Positions 12,475 through 23,437 are shown, numbered from the stretch's first letter. The stretch: DNA of 64,000 bases from an uncultured Sphingomonas sp. (GCF_913774285.1 NZ_CAJYHX010000004.1:1-64000); one strand, 5' to 3'. Notes: generated from the letters alone by a model not told the origin. Numbers and translations: made by a program.

Positions 12475-13520
12475 CACGCCGCCATGGTAAACGGCTCGAG
12501 CCCGGCGAGCCGCGTGCGCACTTCGGGCGTCGGGATGGCGCGCGGGGTGAGGCCCTGCACCGCCTTGGCGATCGCGCCGATATGCGCGGGGGTCGAGCCG
12601 CAGCAGCCGCCGAGGATGTTCACCTGGCCCGCATCGGCCCATTCCTTGACGAGGCCGGCGGTGGTCGCCGGCATCTCGTCATAGGCGCCGAGTTCGTTGG
12701 GCAGGCCCGCATTCGGGTAGACCATGATCAGCGTATCGCAGAGCGCCGACAGCGTCTTGACGTGCGGGCGCAGCTGCTCGGCGCCGAACGAGCAGTTGAG
12801 CCCGATCGTCACCGGCCGCGCATGGCGCACCGCCGCCCAAAACGCCTCGACGGTGTGGCCCGAAAGGTTGCGGCCGGAGAGATCGGTCAGCGTCATCGAC
12901 AGCATGATCGGCAGGTCGCGGCCGAGCGCCTCGCCCGCCTCGATCGCCGCCATGATCCCGGCCTTGGCGTTGAGCGTGTCGAACACCGTCTCGATCAGCA
13001 CGAAATCGATGCCGCCTTCGACCAGCGCGTCGATCTGCTCGCGGTACACGTCCTTGAGATAGTCGAAGTCGATCTCGCGATAGCCGGGATCGTTGACGTC
13101 CGGGCTGAGCGACAGCGTCTTGTTGGTCGGGCCCAGCGCGCCGGCGACGAAGCGCGGGCGGCCGTCCTTGGCCTCGAACTCGTCGGCGATGCTGCGGGCC
13201 AACTTTGCGCTCTCGATGTTGATCTCGCGCACCAGATGCTCGGCGCCGTAATCGGCCTGGCTGATCCGGTTGGCGGAGAAGGTGTTGGTCTCGGCGATGT
13301 CGGCGCCGGCCTCGAAATAGGCGCGGTGGATCGAGCCGGGCACCTCGGGCTTGGTCAGCGCGAGGATGTCGTTGTTGCCCTTCTGGTCATGGGCAAGGCC
13401 GAGGGTACCGGCATAGGCGGCCTCGTCGAGCTTCCAGTTCTGGATCTCGGTACCGAACGCGCCGTCGGTGATCAGGATGCGCTTGGCGGCTTCGGCCAGC
13501 AGTTTCTCGCGTGCAGTCAT
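12474..13520 (-). CDS. metH: Methionine synthase, homocysteine-binding subunit (MetH N-terminal part)
   Basis: A 348-residue homocysteine S-methyltransferase barrel. [11 protein letters not shown] near the start and the zinc-binding cysteines in GLNCSFG and GGCCGST match the Hcy-binding domain of MetH. It transfers the methyl group of methylcobalamin, held on the separately encoded C-terminal subunit, to homocysteine. It stops exactly where full-length MetH would continue to the pterin domain, and the rest lies 540 nt further on the same strand. A repeat cluster (13549-13652) separates its start from metF upstream. The alternative, a stand-alone BhmT/MmuM-type enzyme, is unlikely given the matching second half next door. 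Confidence 0.95.
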   Translation of the reverse strand: MTAREKLLAEAAKRILITDGAFGTEIQNWKLDEAAYAGTLGLAHDQKGNNDILALTKPEVPGSIHRAYFEAGADIAETNTFSANRISQADYGAEHLVREINIESAKLARSIADEFEAKDGRPRFVAGALGPTNKTLSLSPDVNDPGYREIDFDYLKDVYREQIDALVEGGIDFVLIETVFDTLNAKAGIMAAIEAGEALGRDLPIMLSMTLTDLSGRNLSGHTVEAFWAAVRHARPVTIGLNCSFGAEQLRPHVKTLSALCDTLIMVYPNAGLPNELGAYDEMPATTAGLVKEWADAGQVNILGGCCGSTPAHIGAIAKAVQGLTPRAIPTPEVRTRLAGLEPFTMAA

Positions 13521-13548
13521 GGTTGTGTCCTTCCGTCGCCGCCTGCGC

Positions 13549-13652
13549 TCCCCTCCCGCTTGCGGGAGAGGTCGGGGGAGGGGCTGAAATCGATACCGTC
13601 CGGCGAGGAGGCGCCCATCCCCTCCCCTAGCCCCTCCCGCAAGCGGGAGGGG
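13549..13652. repeat. Interspersed palindromic repeat, copy R3 (metF/metH-N gap)
   Basis: Two palindromes in inverted orientation: CTCCCGC-TT-GCGGGAG (about 13554-13568) and CCCCTCCCGC-AA-GCGGGAGGGG (13631-13652), separated by about 60 nt of GC-rich sequence containing GGGGAGGGGCTG and CCTCCCCTAGCCCCTCCC, which can also pair. It fills nearly the whole gap between metF and metH-N. It may form a stable stem in the transcript. The sequence family differs from R1/R2 and R4/R5. Confidence 0.75.
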
Positions 13653-13662
13653 AATGAGCGGG

Positions 13663-14580
13663 TTACGCCGCCGCTACCGCTGCCTGCTGCCGCGGGCGAA
13701 GCCCCAGCAGGTGGCAGATCGCGTAGCTCAGCTCGGCGCGGTTGAGCGTGTAGAAGTGGAACTGCCGCACGCCGCCCGCATAGAGCTTGCGGCAGAGCTC
13801 CGCCGCCAGCGTCGCCGAAACCAGCTGGCGCGCCGCCGGATGGTCGTCGAGCCCCTCGAACGCCTTCTCCATCCAGGCCGGTACGTCGGTCCCGCACATG
13901 GCGGACATCTTCACCACGCTGGCATAGTTCATCACCGGCATGATGCCCGGAACGATCTCGGCATCGATCCCCGCCGCCGCCGCGCGGTCGCGGAAGCGCA
14001 GGAAGGTCTCGGCCTCGAAGAAGAACTGGGTGATCGCGCGGTTGGCGCCGGCGTCGATCTTGCGCTTGAGATTGTCGAGATCAGCCTCGGGGCTCGGCGA
14101 ATCCGGGTGGCATTCGGGATAGGCGCTCACCGAAATCTCGAACGGGTGGAGCCGGCGCAGACCCGCGACCAAGTCCGCCGCATTCTCATAGCCGCCGGGA
14201 TGGGTGCGATACTTCTCGCCGGCGCGGGGCGGATCGCCGCGCAGGGCGACGATATGCCGCACGCCCGCCGCCCAATATTCCTCGGCGATCTGGTCGATCT
14301 CCTCGCGGGTCGCCTCGACGCAGGTGAGGTGCGCGGCGGCGGCCAGCGGCGTCTCGCGCGCGATCTTGGAGACCGTGGCATGGGTGCGCTCGCGGGTGGT
14401 GCCGCCGGCGCCATAGGTGACGCTGACGAAGCGCGGCCCGAGCGGCGACAGCGTCTCGATCGACTGCCACAGCGTCTCTTCCATCTTCTCGGTCTTGGGC
14501 GGGAAGAATTCGAAGCTCACCGCCACATCGCCCGCCACGTCGGCGAACAGGGGCGGTGCCATGGGGTCTACGATACTCAT
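13663..14580 (-). CDS. metF: 5,10-methylenetetrahydrofolate reductase
   Basis: The 305-residue FAD barrel reduces methylene-THF to 5-methyl-THF, the methyl donor for the adjacent methionine synthase. Seen: SFEFFPPKTE with the catalytic Glu near the N-terminus, FVSVTYGAGG, HLTCVEATREE, IVALRGDPP, ITQFFF, GIMPV, and HFYTLNRAEL at the C-terminus. The length is normal for MetF. ATG 14580 overlaps the upstream regulator's stop by 4 nt (ATGA), so regulator and metF are translationally coupled and are expected to share the promoter before 15527. Confidence 0.96.
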   Translation of the reverse strand: MSIVDPMAPPLFADVAGDVAVSFEFFPPKTEKMEETLWQSIETLSPLGPRFVSVTYGAGGTTRERTHATVSKIARETPLAAAAHLTCVEATREEIDQIAEEYWAAGVRHIVALRGDPPRAGEKYRTHPGGYENAADLVAGLRRLHPFEISVSAYPECHPDSPSPEADLDNLKRKIDAGANRAITQFFFEAETFLRFRDRAAAAGIDAEIVPGIMPVMNYASVVKMSAMCGTDVPAWMEKAFEGLDDHPAARQLVSATLAAELCRKLYAGGVRQFHFYTLNRAELSYAICHLLGLRPRQQAAVAAA

Positions 14581-15527
14581 GCCGCCTTCACCTTTTCCAC
14601 GCTCTCCCCGGTCTTGCGACCGAGCCATAATTTCACCGTCAGCGCACCGCCTTCCAGCGTCTGCACCTGCACCGGGGCGAGCCCGGCGCGATCGAACCAG
14701 CCGAGCATCTGCTCGTCCGAAAAACCCAGTCGCGCATGCGCATCGCGGGTGCGCAGCTCCTCGCGCTCGTGCGGCGCGAAATCGACGATCAGCAGCCGCC
14801 CGCCGGGGCCGAGCACGCGGGCCGCCTCGCCGATCGCCGCCGCCGGTTGCTGCGCGAAGTGCAGCACATGATGCAATATAGCAGTATCCGCAGCCTCGTC
14901 CTGCAGCGGCAGCGCATAGAGATCGGCCTGGCGTAGCTCGGCATGGCCGAGATCGGCGAGCTTGGCGCGCGCCAGCCGCAGCATCTCCGACGAGCGATCG
15001 ATCCCCACCGCCTGCGCCGAACGCGGCCCGAACAGTTCGAGCATCCGCCCGGTGCCGGTGCCGATATCGACCAGTGTGCCGAGCGAGCCCTCGCCCAGCG
15101 CCGCGCCCATCGCCGCTTCGACTTCGCTCTCGGCAACATGGAGCGAGCGGATCGCGTCCCACTGGCCGGCATTGCTCTCGAACCAAGCTTCGGCCGCACT
15201 GGCGCGATCGGCGCGCACGGCGTCGAGCCGCGCCTGGTCGGCGAGCACCGAGGGGTCGCCTGCCAGTTCCCAGGCGTCTAGCGCGGCGAGCACCGGCGCG
15301 GTCACCGCCCGGCGGCCGAGCGCCACGAACACCCAGCTGCCTTCCTTGCGCCGCTCGGCCACGCCAGCGTCGCACAGGATCTTCACATGGCGCGAAACGC
15401 GCGGCTGGCTCTGCCCCAGCACCTGCGCCAGTTCGCCGACACTCAGCTCCATCGAGCGCAGCAGCGCGACGATCCGCAACCGGGTCGAATCCGCGAGCGC
15501 GCGGAAGATGGCGAGGGGCTCTGTCAT
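14577..15527 (-). CDS. ArsR-type regulator fused to a SAM-dependent methyltransferase domain
   Basis: The 316-residue two-domain protein has, at residues 1-85, an ArsR winged helix (FRALADSTRLRIVALL, ELAQVLGQSQPRVSRHVKIL, KEGSWVFVAL). From about residue 130 it has a class I methyltransferase with motif I VDIGTGTGRMLELFG, an acidic residue in VGIDRSSEML, and LHHVLHFAQQPAAAI. No metal-binding ELCVCDL-type motif is visible. It is first in the metF operon with a 4-nt overlap. A 22-bp palindrome lies 13 nt before its start. A plausible role is sensing S-adenosylmethionine or S-adenosylhomocysteine, like SahR-type ArsR regulators, and controlling metF and metH. That role is inferred from context; whether the second domain is catalytic or only a ligand sensor cannot be told. 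Confidence 0.85.
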   Translation of the reverse strand: MTEPLAIFRALADSTRLRIVALLRSMELSVGELAQVLGQSQPRVSRHVKILCDAGVAERRKEGSWVFVALGRRAVTAPVLAALDAWELAGDPSVLADQARLDAVRADRASAAEAWFESNAGQWDAIRSLHVAESEVEAAMGAALGEGSLGTLVDIGTGTGRMLELFGPRSAQAVGIDRSSEMLRLARAKLADLGHAELRQADLYALPLQDEAADTAILHHVLHFAQQPAAAIGEAARVLGPGGRLLIVDFAPHEREELRTRDAHARLGFSDEQMLGWFDRAGLAPVQVQTLEGGALTVKLWLGRKTGESVEKVKAA

Positions 15528-15539
15528 GGGCGGCTTAGA

Positions 15540-15561
15540 GATATAAAGATATCTTTATATC
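15540..15561. promoter_or_regulatory. 22-bp perfect palindrome, probable ArsR operator
   Basis: The core ATATAAAGATATCTTTATAT (15541-15560) is extended by a G/C pair to a perfect 22-bp palindrome. It is strikingly AT-rich in a GC-rich genome and lies 13 nt upstream of the ArsR-methyltransferase ATG (15527). Such long AT-rich dyads are typical ArsR-family operators, so autoregulation of the regulator-metF unit is the simplest reading. It also lies about 83 nt before the divergent lipoprotein gene. Confidence 0.75.
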
Positions 15562-15643
15562 AGGTCAACGCATCGCTGCGCGGTTGCGTGCGTTTGCGGC
15601 TCTGGCTAGCCCCGAGCCAAACCCCGTGAAGGAACCCATTCCC

Positions 15644-15877
15644 ATGCGCAAGCTCCTCCTCCTCCCCGTCGCCGCGCTGGCGCTCACCGGCCTGTCGGCC
15701 TGCGGCAACAAGGCGAAGAACGAAGCCGCCGAAGCGAACGAGGCGATGGCCGGCGACAGCAACACGATGGGCGAAGCGGTCGCCGACGTGAATGCCGCGG
15801 AAGACGCGGCCTTCGCCAATGCCGAGAGCGCCTATTCGAACACGTCCGGCCCGGCCGGCAACGAGATCACCGACTGA
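15644..15877 (+). CDS. Small Ala/Glu/Asn-rich lipoprotein
   Basis: 77 residues. The signal peptide MRKLLLLPVAALALTGL ends in the lipobox LSAC, so Cys near residue 21 should be lipidated. The mature part is a hydrophilic Ala/Glu/Asn-rich segment (KNEAAEANEAMAGD, ADVNAAEDAAFANAE) without a recognisable fold, resembling other tiny sphingomonad lipoproteins of unknown function. ATG 15644 is chosen because it opens the signal peptide. It is transcribed divergently from the ArsR-metF unit, so the palindrome at 15540 may also influence it; that is conjecture. Confidence 0.75.
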   Translation: MRKLLLLPVAALALTGLSACGNKAKNEAAEANEAMAGDSNTMGEAVADVNAAEDAAFANAESAYSNTSGPAGNEITD

Positions 15878-15915
15878 CGCGTTTCTCGCGCTCCCTTTCC
15901 CTTCGGAGACCAGCC

Positions 15916-16866
15916 ATGCCGCATCTTCGCCACCTCGGCGCCTCGGGCCTCGAGATTTCGCCGCTCGTCCTCGGCGGCAATGTGTTCGGCTGGACCGCCG
16001 ACAAGGCCGCGAGCTTCCGCATCCTCGATCGCTTCGCCGAGCGCGGCGGGGTGATGATCGATACCGCCGATGTCTATTCGGCCTGGGTCTCGGGCCACAA
16101 GGGCGGCGAATCCGAAAGCGTGATCGGCGAATGGCTGCGCAGCTCCGGCAAGCGCGACCAGGTGTTGATCTCCACCAAGGTCGGCATGCTGCCGGGCGAA
16201 GGCGGGGCGAAGCTGGCCCCCGCCCGCATCGCGGCAGCGGCCGAGGCGTCGCTCCAGCGGCTCGGCATCGAGACCATCGACCTCTATTTCGCCCATCAGG
16301 ACGACGAGGAGGTGCCGCAGGAAGAATATCTCGCCGCGTTCGGCAAGCTGATCGACGCGGGCAAGGTCCGCGCGCTGGGGGCGTCCAACTTCCACGCGAT
16401 GCGGCTCAAGTCGGCGCTCGACCTCGCGGCCAAGGAAGGCCTGCCGCACTTCCGCGTGCTCCAGCCCGAGTACAATCTCGTCAGCCGCCGCAAGTTCGAG
16501 GGCGAGCTGCAGGATCTGTGCGTCACCCACAATCTTGGCGTGATCCCCTATTACGGCCTCGCCTCGGGCTTCCTCACCGGCAAGTATCGCAGCGAAGCCG
16601 ATCTCTCGAAGAGCGTGCGCGGCGGCGGCATGTCCAAGCTGCTCGCCGGCAAGGGCGGCGCGGTGCTGGCGGTGATGGACGAGGTGGCGGCCGAGACCGG
16701 CGCCAGTCTGGCCCAGATCGCGCTCGCCTGGCTCGCAGCGCAGGACGGCGTCACCGCGCCGATCGCCAGCGCGACGAGCGTGGAGCAGCTCGACGAACTG
16801 ATCGGTGCCTGGGACGTGGAACTCACCCGAGACCAGCTTGATCGCCTCACGGCCGCCGGGGCCTGA
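15916..16866 (+). CDS. Aldo/keto reductase
   Basis: The 316-residue protein is a TIM-barrel NADPH-dependent oxidoreductase of the YajO/Tas-like aldo/keto reductase group. Catalytic tetrad positions are recognisable: Asp in MIDTADVYSAW with the following Tyr, Lys in VLISTKVG, and His in LYFAHQDDEE. VRALGASNF, LQPEYNLVSR and IPYYGLASGFLTGKY are family landmarks. SATSVEQLDEL near the C-terminus contacts the cofactor phosphate. Substrate unknown. It follows the lipoprotein gene by 38 nt and overlaps the next small gene by 1 nt. Confidence 0.93.
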   Translation: MPHLRHLGASGLEISPLVLGGNVFGWTADKAASFRILDRFAERGGVMIDTADVYSAWVSGHKGGESESVIGEWLRSSGKRDQVLISTKVGMLPGEGGAKLAPARIAAAAEASLQRLGIETIDLYFAHQDDEEVPQEEYLAAFGKLIDAGKVRALGASNFHAMRLKSALDLAAKEGLPHFRVLQPEYNLVSRRKFEGELQDLCVTHNLGVIPYYGLASGFLTGKYRSEADLSKSVRGGGMSKLLAGKGGAVLAVMDEVAAETGASLAQIALAWLAAQDGVTAPIASATSVEQLDELIGAWDVELTRDQLDRLTAAGA

Positions 16867-17093
16867 TGACCCCAGCCGACCTGATCGATCGCATCGTCGC
16901 CCAGCTCGTCCGCCGCCATGGCGGCACGGTGCGGCGCTGGAAGACGGTGCTGGGCAAGGTGCGCGTCTACGACGCCGAGACGCACCCGCATTGCAACTGG
17001 TCGCTGGCCCCCAGCGGCGCGGCGGGCGACGTCGCGGCGGTGGAGAAGCTGCTCGACGAGCTGCGGATCACCTATCCGATCGTCACCGGCTGA
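16866..17093 (+). CDS. Conserved small protein of unknown function
   Basis: 75 residues starting at an ATG that shares its A with the aldo/keto reductase stop (TGATG), which supports a real, translationally coupled gene. It begins MTPADLIDRIVAQLVRRHGG and contains WKTVLGKVRVYD and HCNWSLAPSG. It has no signal peptide, no membrane segment and no recognisable domain. The composition suggests a small alpha/beta cytoplasmic protein. The link to the reductase is positional only. Confidence 0.75.
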   Translation: MTPADLIDRIVAQLVRRHGGTVRRWKTVLGKVRVYDAETHPHCNWSLAPSGAAGDVAAVEKLLDELRITYPIVTG

Positions 17094-17106
17094 ACCCTCG
17101 CTCCGT

Positions 17107-17198
17107 CTCCCGGCGAAAGCCGGGATCCATTGAGGTCTCCGTTCCGGCTCCTGCTGAAACCGAGAGGCGACTGGATCCCGGCTTCGCCGGGATGACAG
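17107..17198. repeat. Interspersed inverted repeat, copy R4
   Basis: The left part CCCGGC-GAAA-GCCGGGATCCA and the right part TGGATCCCGGC-TTC-GCCGGGAT form an element of about 90 bp whose two ends are inverted copies. The same end sequence, GC-shuffled, bounds the copy at 40875-40970 (R5). It sits between the convergent small gene and the TBDR terminator, as MITE-like intergenic repeats often do. Confidence 0.75.
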
Positions 17199-17203
17199 GA
17201 AGG

Positions 17204-17234
17204 AAAAAGGGCGAAGCACCGTGGTGCCCCGCCC
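17204..17234 (-). terminator. Rho-independent terminator of the downstream TBDR
   Basis: Read on the minus strand, the stem GGGCGGGGCACC / GGTGCTTCGCCC (12 pairs, two G-U) with a minimal loop is followed by TTTTT. It lies about 25 nt after the stop of the TBDR gene ending at 17258. Confidence 0.75.
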
Positions 17235-17257
17235 CTATTCCCAGCTTCCAAAAGCCC

Positions 17258-19567
17258 TTACAGGCCGACCTTCAGCGTCAGGAAGAACTGCTGCGGTGCG
17301 CCGACCATCAGCGTCTGGTTATCGCCGCTATTGCCGAACCCATTGGTACCGATCGTCGACACATAGCTCTTGTCGAACAGGTTGGTCACGTTGCCCTGCA
17401 GCTCCAGCTTCCGCCCGCCCAGGTCGAACTTGTAGCCGAGCGTCGCATCCACCACCACGCGGCCGTCGACATACTGGTCGTTGGTGTAGGTGAAGTAGCG
17501 CTTGCTCATGTAGTTGGCACCGACGCGGGCGTTGAAGCCCTGCCCCGACCAGGTGACTTCGCCCTTCAGCATGTGCTTGGGCGAATCGACCACCGTCTTG
17601 CCCTTGGTGGGGATGACGCCGCTCGCCGTCACGACGTCGTCGCGATAGGTCGAGTCGTTGTAGCTGTACGAGGCGAACAGCCCGAAGCCCATCGGCAGGC
17701 GCACGTCGCCGGTCGCCTCGACACCCACCGAGCGCGCGTCACCGACATTCTGGAGGATCGCCGGGTTGCCGACGATGCCGGCGCTGGTCGTCACCGCGAG
17801 CAGGCGGTTGCGGAAGTTGACGTAATAACCCGCCAGCGAGCCGGTGAAGATGCCGTTCCGGTAGCGACCGCCCACTTCATAGGTGTCCGACGCTTCGGGC
17901 TTGAGCTTGGTCGCGCCGCTGTTGAGCGCATCGAAGCCCGCCTGGGTCGTCGCGAACGGGCCGCTGGTGGCGGCCGAGACGAAGGCGCGGGTCACCTGGG
18001 TGAAGCCGGCGAACAGTTCGGCATTGTCGGTCACGCGGTAGTTGAGGCCGGCATGCGGCTGGAACCAGTCGGTCACCTTGATCCGGCCGCCGGCGAGCCC
18101 GCCCGCGACGATCGGCGTCGCGTGGTTGGTGACGGCGAAGCCCTTCCAGCCCAGGTTTGCGGTCAGCGCGCCGAGCTCGATCTTGTCCTGCACATAATAT
18201 TGGACGGTGTCGGTCTGGTACTTCCAGTACCACTGGGTGGCGAACGGGTTGCTTTGGAACGAGAGGCTGTCGCGGCCGGGGTTGGTGCGGCTGTCCAGCG
18301 CGTAGAAGCGGCGCGCCTGGCGGAAGTCGTTGCGCTCGTACCAACCGCCGACGGTCACGTCGTTGAAGCCGAGCCTGGCGCCGACATTGCCGAACACGCC
18401 GCCGCGGCGGACGTCATATTCGGTGGTACGCAACGACATCGGCACGCCGTTGGGCGAGGCGACATAGGGCGTGTACCACAGGCCCTGGCCATGGTTGTTG
18501 TGGAAATAGCCCTTGAGCACGCCGTGAACCGCCGAGCCGCCGGTCGTCTCCAGGCCCGCCGAGGCGAGATAGTCGCGGCGCAGGCCCGCGGCGTTGTAAT
18601 AGGCATCGTCGGGGTTGAGGAACGGCGCCGGATAGACCTTGCCGGCCGCCGGGTTGGTCGGCGTGACGCCGGTATAGCCGTTGTTGGCGCCGATGTCCGA
18701 GACCAGGATCGCCTTGGCATAGTCGTTCGAGATATTGTCCCAGTTGTAGCCGAGACGCTTGATCATATCGAGCGACATGTCTTGATAGTCGTTCTCGCGA
18801 CGATCGGAGAAGTCGAACGTGCCGACCGCGCGCAGCGCCGGCGTGATCGGGGTGACGATCTTGCCGTTGACCTGGTTGATGCGCTGCGCGCCCCAGCCCT
18901 TCCACTTGTCGGTATCCGAGTGGAGGTAGGAGAGATAGGCGCGGGTGCCGCCCGGGGTGAGCTCGCCGAAATCGAGCCGGCCGAACACGCGCCAGAAATT
19001 GTCGCTGCCGCCGGTGGCGTTGACGTCGATGCCCAGCTTCTCCTTGGGGTCGCTCGACAGGAACTCGAGCGTGCCGCCGAGATTGTTGGTCGCCTGGGTA
19101 TCGATCGAGCCCGAACCCTGCGAGACGCGCGTCTCGGCGATGTTCTCGCTGATGATCGCGCGGCTGATGTGCAGGCCGTTGACGTTGCCGTAGCTCGCGT
19201 CGCCAAGCGGAATCCCGTCGAGCGTGTAGCCCAGCTGGTTCTGGTTGAAGCTGCGGATCGAGATGCGGCCGGCCCATTCGTACGATCCGAACGGATCGGC
19301 GCCTTGGAAGTTGACGCCGGGGAGCTTCTCGATCGCCTTGAGCGGGCTGGTCCCCGGCGCGAGCAAAGCGATGTCGGCCTGGGTCAGCGTCTGGATCTGG
19401 CGGGTCTCGCCCTGGCCAATCACGACGATGTCGTCCGCGCCGCTCTGCGGCTGGGTGTCGTCGACGAGTGTGGCGGCGGGCGCCGTCTGCGCGAAGGCCG
19501 CGCCGGCAGTGAACAGCGACGTACCGGCGAGCAGGCCGGCGGCAAGCGTACGAATGCGCATGCGCAT
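17258..19567 (-). CDS. TonB-dependent outer membrane receptor
   Basis: The 769-residue protein has a signal peptide (MRMRIRTLAAGLLAGTSLFTAGAAFA), a TonB-box-like DDIVVIGQ, and a plug (LKAIEKLPGVNFQG, ISIRSFNQNQLGYTLDGIPLG, NNLGGTLEFLSSDP). The barrel ends in QQFFLTLKVGL, with NLFDKSYVS near the end typical of siderophore-type receptors. ATG 19567 is chosen for its AAGGGGAT ribosome-binding site and the signal peptide; a second in-frame ATG lies at 19561. The ligand is unknown. It is divergent from clpB and has its own terminator at 17204-17234, so it is probably monocistronic. Confidence 0.92.
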   Translation of the reverse strand: MRMRIRTLAAGLLAGTSLFTAGAAFAQTAPAATLVDDTQPQSGADDIVVIGQGETRQIQTLTQADIALLAPGTSPLKAIEKLPGVNFQGADPFGSYEWAGRISIRSFNQNQLGYTLDGIPLGDASYGNVNGLHISRAIISENIAETRVSQGSGSIDTQATNNLGGTLEFLSSDPKEKLGIDVNATGGSDNFWRVFGRLDFGELTPGGTRAYLSYLHSDTDKWKGWGAQRINQVNGKIVTPITPALRAVGTFDFSDRRENDYQDMSLDMIKRLGYNWDNISNDYAKAILVSDIGANNGYTGVTPTNPAAGKVYPAPFLNPDDAYYNAAGLRRDYLASAGLETTGGSAVHGVLKGYFHNNHGQGLWYTPYVASPNGVPMSLRTTEYDVRRGGVFGNVGARLGFNDVTVGGWYERNDFRQARRFYALDSRTNPGRDSLSFQSNPFATQWYWKYQTDTVQYYVQDKIELGALTANLGWKGFAVTNHATPIVAGGLAGGRIKVTDWFQPHAGLNYRVTDNAELFAGFTQVTRAFVSAATSGPFATTQAGFDALNSGATKLKPEASDTYEVGGRYRNGIFTGSLAGYYVNFRNRLLAVTTSAGIVGNPAILQNVGDARSVGVEATGDVRLPMGFGLFASYSYNDSTYRDDVVTASGVIPTKGKTVVDSPKHMLKGEVTWSGQGFNARVGANYMSKRYFTYTNDQYVDGRVVVDATLGYKFDLGGRKLELQGNVTNLFDKSYVSTIGTNGFGNSGDNQTLMVGAPQQFFLTLKVGL

Positions 19568-19770
19568 GATCCCCTTGGGAAAGTGCCAGGCCCCTCGCCC
19601 GGCTTCGCGGCCGCTACCCGTGCCGCGTTGCAACATTCGATAGTTAACGCTTCACTACCGGGACTCCTCGATGACACTGCCGTGACATTTGGATTTACGC
19701 TTCGGAAAAGTCCGGATTTCCCGTTGTCGAGCGCTGTCCCAGTACGATAGCCATGACGCACGTCGCCCCT

Positions 19771-19798
19771 CTTGTGTTGCCCATTTGCAACACTATCT
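19771..19798 (+). promoter_or_regulatory. Probable RpoH (sigma-32) heat-shock promoter of clpB
   Basis: CTTG (19771-19774), then exactly 17 nt, then ACTATCT (19792-19798). The alphaproteobacterial RpoH consensus as I know it is CTTG, 17-18 nt, CYTATNT, so 10 of 11 defined or degenerate positions fit. It lies about 28 nt before the clpB ATG, as expected for a heat-shock chaperone gene. A 6-bp inverted repeat TGTTGC/GCAACA overlaps the spacer. Confidence 0.7.
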
Positions 19799-19826
19799 GC
19801 TTGTCAACATCGAACAGGGATCAGGC

Positions 19827-22406
<2,580 letters not shown>

Positions 22407-22412
22407 GCGACG

Positions 22413-22440
22413 GAAGGGGCTGTCGGACGGCGGCCCCTTC
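22413..22440. terminator. Hairpin between convergent clpB and dioxygenase gene
   Basis: Arms GAAGGGGC (22413-22420) and GCCCCTTC (22433-22440) with a 12-nt loop, between two converging stop codons. There is no U-run, so it is a possible bidirectional terminator only. Confidence 0.5.
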
Positions 22441-22448
22441 CCCGTGGT

Positions 22449-23426
22449 TCAGTTGGGATTCCAAGGCGAATAGGGCGCCGCGCGAATCCATCGCGTCGCA
22501 ACCCACTTCGCGCCAGCACGCACCGGCAGGCCGGCATGGCGCGATCGCGGATCGGGCCGCCCGTCCTCCAGCACATTGTCGAACACCAGCGCATCGCCGC
22601 CGCGCGCGACGACATCGATCCCGAGTTGGTCGAACCGGGTTTCGCCACCGGCAAAGCCTTCGTTCAGGTACAGCAGCACCGTCTTGATCCGCTGGTTGGC
22701 CGATCCGGTGATCGCATCCAGATGCGGCCGATATTGCTGCCCCGGCGAATAGCGCAGCAGGGACAGCTGCTCGCCCTGGCAGACATCGGTGCCCGTTGCC
22801 GCCGCCACGCGGCGGAGAATGGCCTGGACGACGAGACTTTCCCGCGTCGGACCGATCACGGCATTGTCGGATGTCCGCACCGGATGGTGCACCATGCGAT
22901 TGGTCGCCGGATCGAACACGAGCGCCGGCTGGAGCAGGTCAGCCGCTGACAGTGCGAGATGCTCGCACTCGGCCGGCGTCAGCAGCTTCGGCAGCCGGAA
23001 GATGCGGGGAGAATCGTTCAAGACCTCCACGTGCGGCAGAAGCATTGGATCGCCGGCCTGGTCGAGCGCCATGGCCTCCACCAGCGCGAGGTGGTCGCGG
23101 GCGATGGCATTACCCTGTGCGGCCGCGTCCCGCAGCAAGCCGAGCGCGCGGGGCCAGTCGGGGTTGCCGCCCGCGCCGTTCGCCACCAGCGCAACCTCCA
23201 TGAGCGCGGCGTCGTCATGGCCGGCCTTCGCCGCAGCGTTCAAGGCGAGCATCGCGCGCGGCAGGTCGCGCGCGATCGGCGCGCCTACCAGCAGCCACAT
23301 CGCCAGCTGGAAGCAGGCATCGGGATTTCCCGACGCGCTGTGGTGCTTCACCAAGGCGACGGCAGCGGGCATGTCCCCCGCTTGCAGCAGACGATCGACG
23401 ACGGCGCTGGAATACCCGGTTGCCAT
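22449..23426 (-). CDS. SEL1-like repeat protein with 2-oxoglutarate/Fe(II) prolyl-4-hydroxylase-like domain
   Basis: 325 residues. The N-terminal half has SEL1/TPR-like helical repeats (GNPDACFQLAMWLL, RDLPRAMLALNAAAKAG, DWPRALGLLRDAAAQGN). The C-terminal half is a P4Hc-type double-stranded beta helix with the iron ligands H-x-D in YRPHLDAI, a distal His in RHAGLPV and the Lys in AGAKWVATRW that would bind 2-oxoglutarate. It should hydroxylate a peptide or protein; the helical repeats may bind it. ATG 23426 has a GAAGGAG site. That site directly abuts the U-run of a terminator ending the upstream TBDR gene, so expression probably depends on read-through. No signal peptide is seen; it is probably cytoplasmic. 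Confidence 0.85.
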   Translation of the reverse strand: MATGYSSAVVDRLLQAGDMPAAVALVKHHSASGNPDACFQLAMWLLVGAPIARDLPRAMLALNAAAKAGHDDAALMEVALVANGAGGNPDWPRALGLLRDAAAQGNAIARDHLALVEAMALDQAGDPMLLPHVEVLNDSPRIFRLPKLLTPAECEHLALSAADLLQPALVFDPATNRMVHHPVRTSDNAVIGPTRESLVVQAILRRVAAATGTDVCQGEQLSLLRYSPGQQYRPHLDAITGSANQRIKTVLLYLNEGFAGGETRFDQLGIDVVARGGDALVFDNVLEDGRPDPRSRHAGLPVRAGAKWVATRWIRAAPYSPWNPN

Positions 23427-23437
23427 CAAACTCCTTC

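Noticed and set aside
13549..13652. Possible CRISPR array or short-repeat locus in the repeat clusters
   Set aside because: Repeats are inverted palindromes with no regular spacers and no cas genes nearby; they fit REP/MITE-like elements.
13663..15375. One long minus-strand fusion reading through the metF region
   Set aside because: The upstream half of that frame is the out-of-frame shadow of the ArsR-methyltransferase gene; metF starts at the ATG at 14580, which overlaps that gene by 4 nt.
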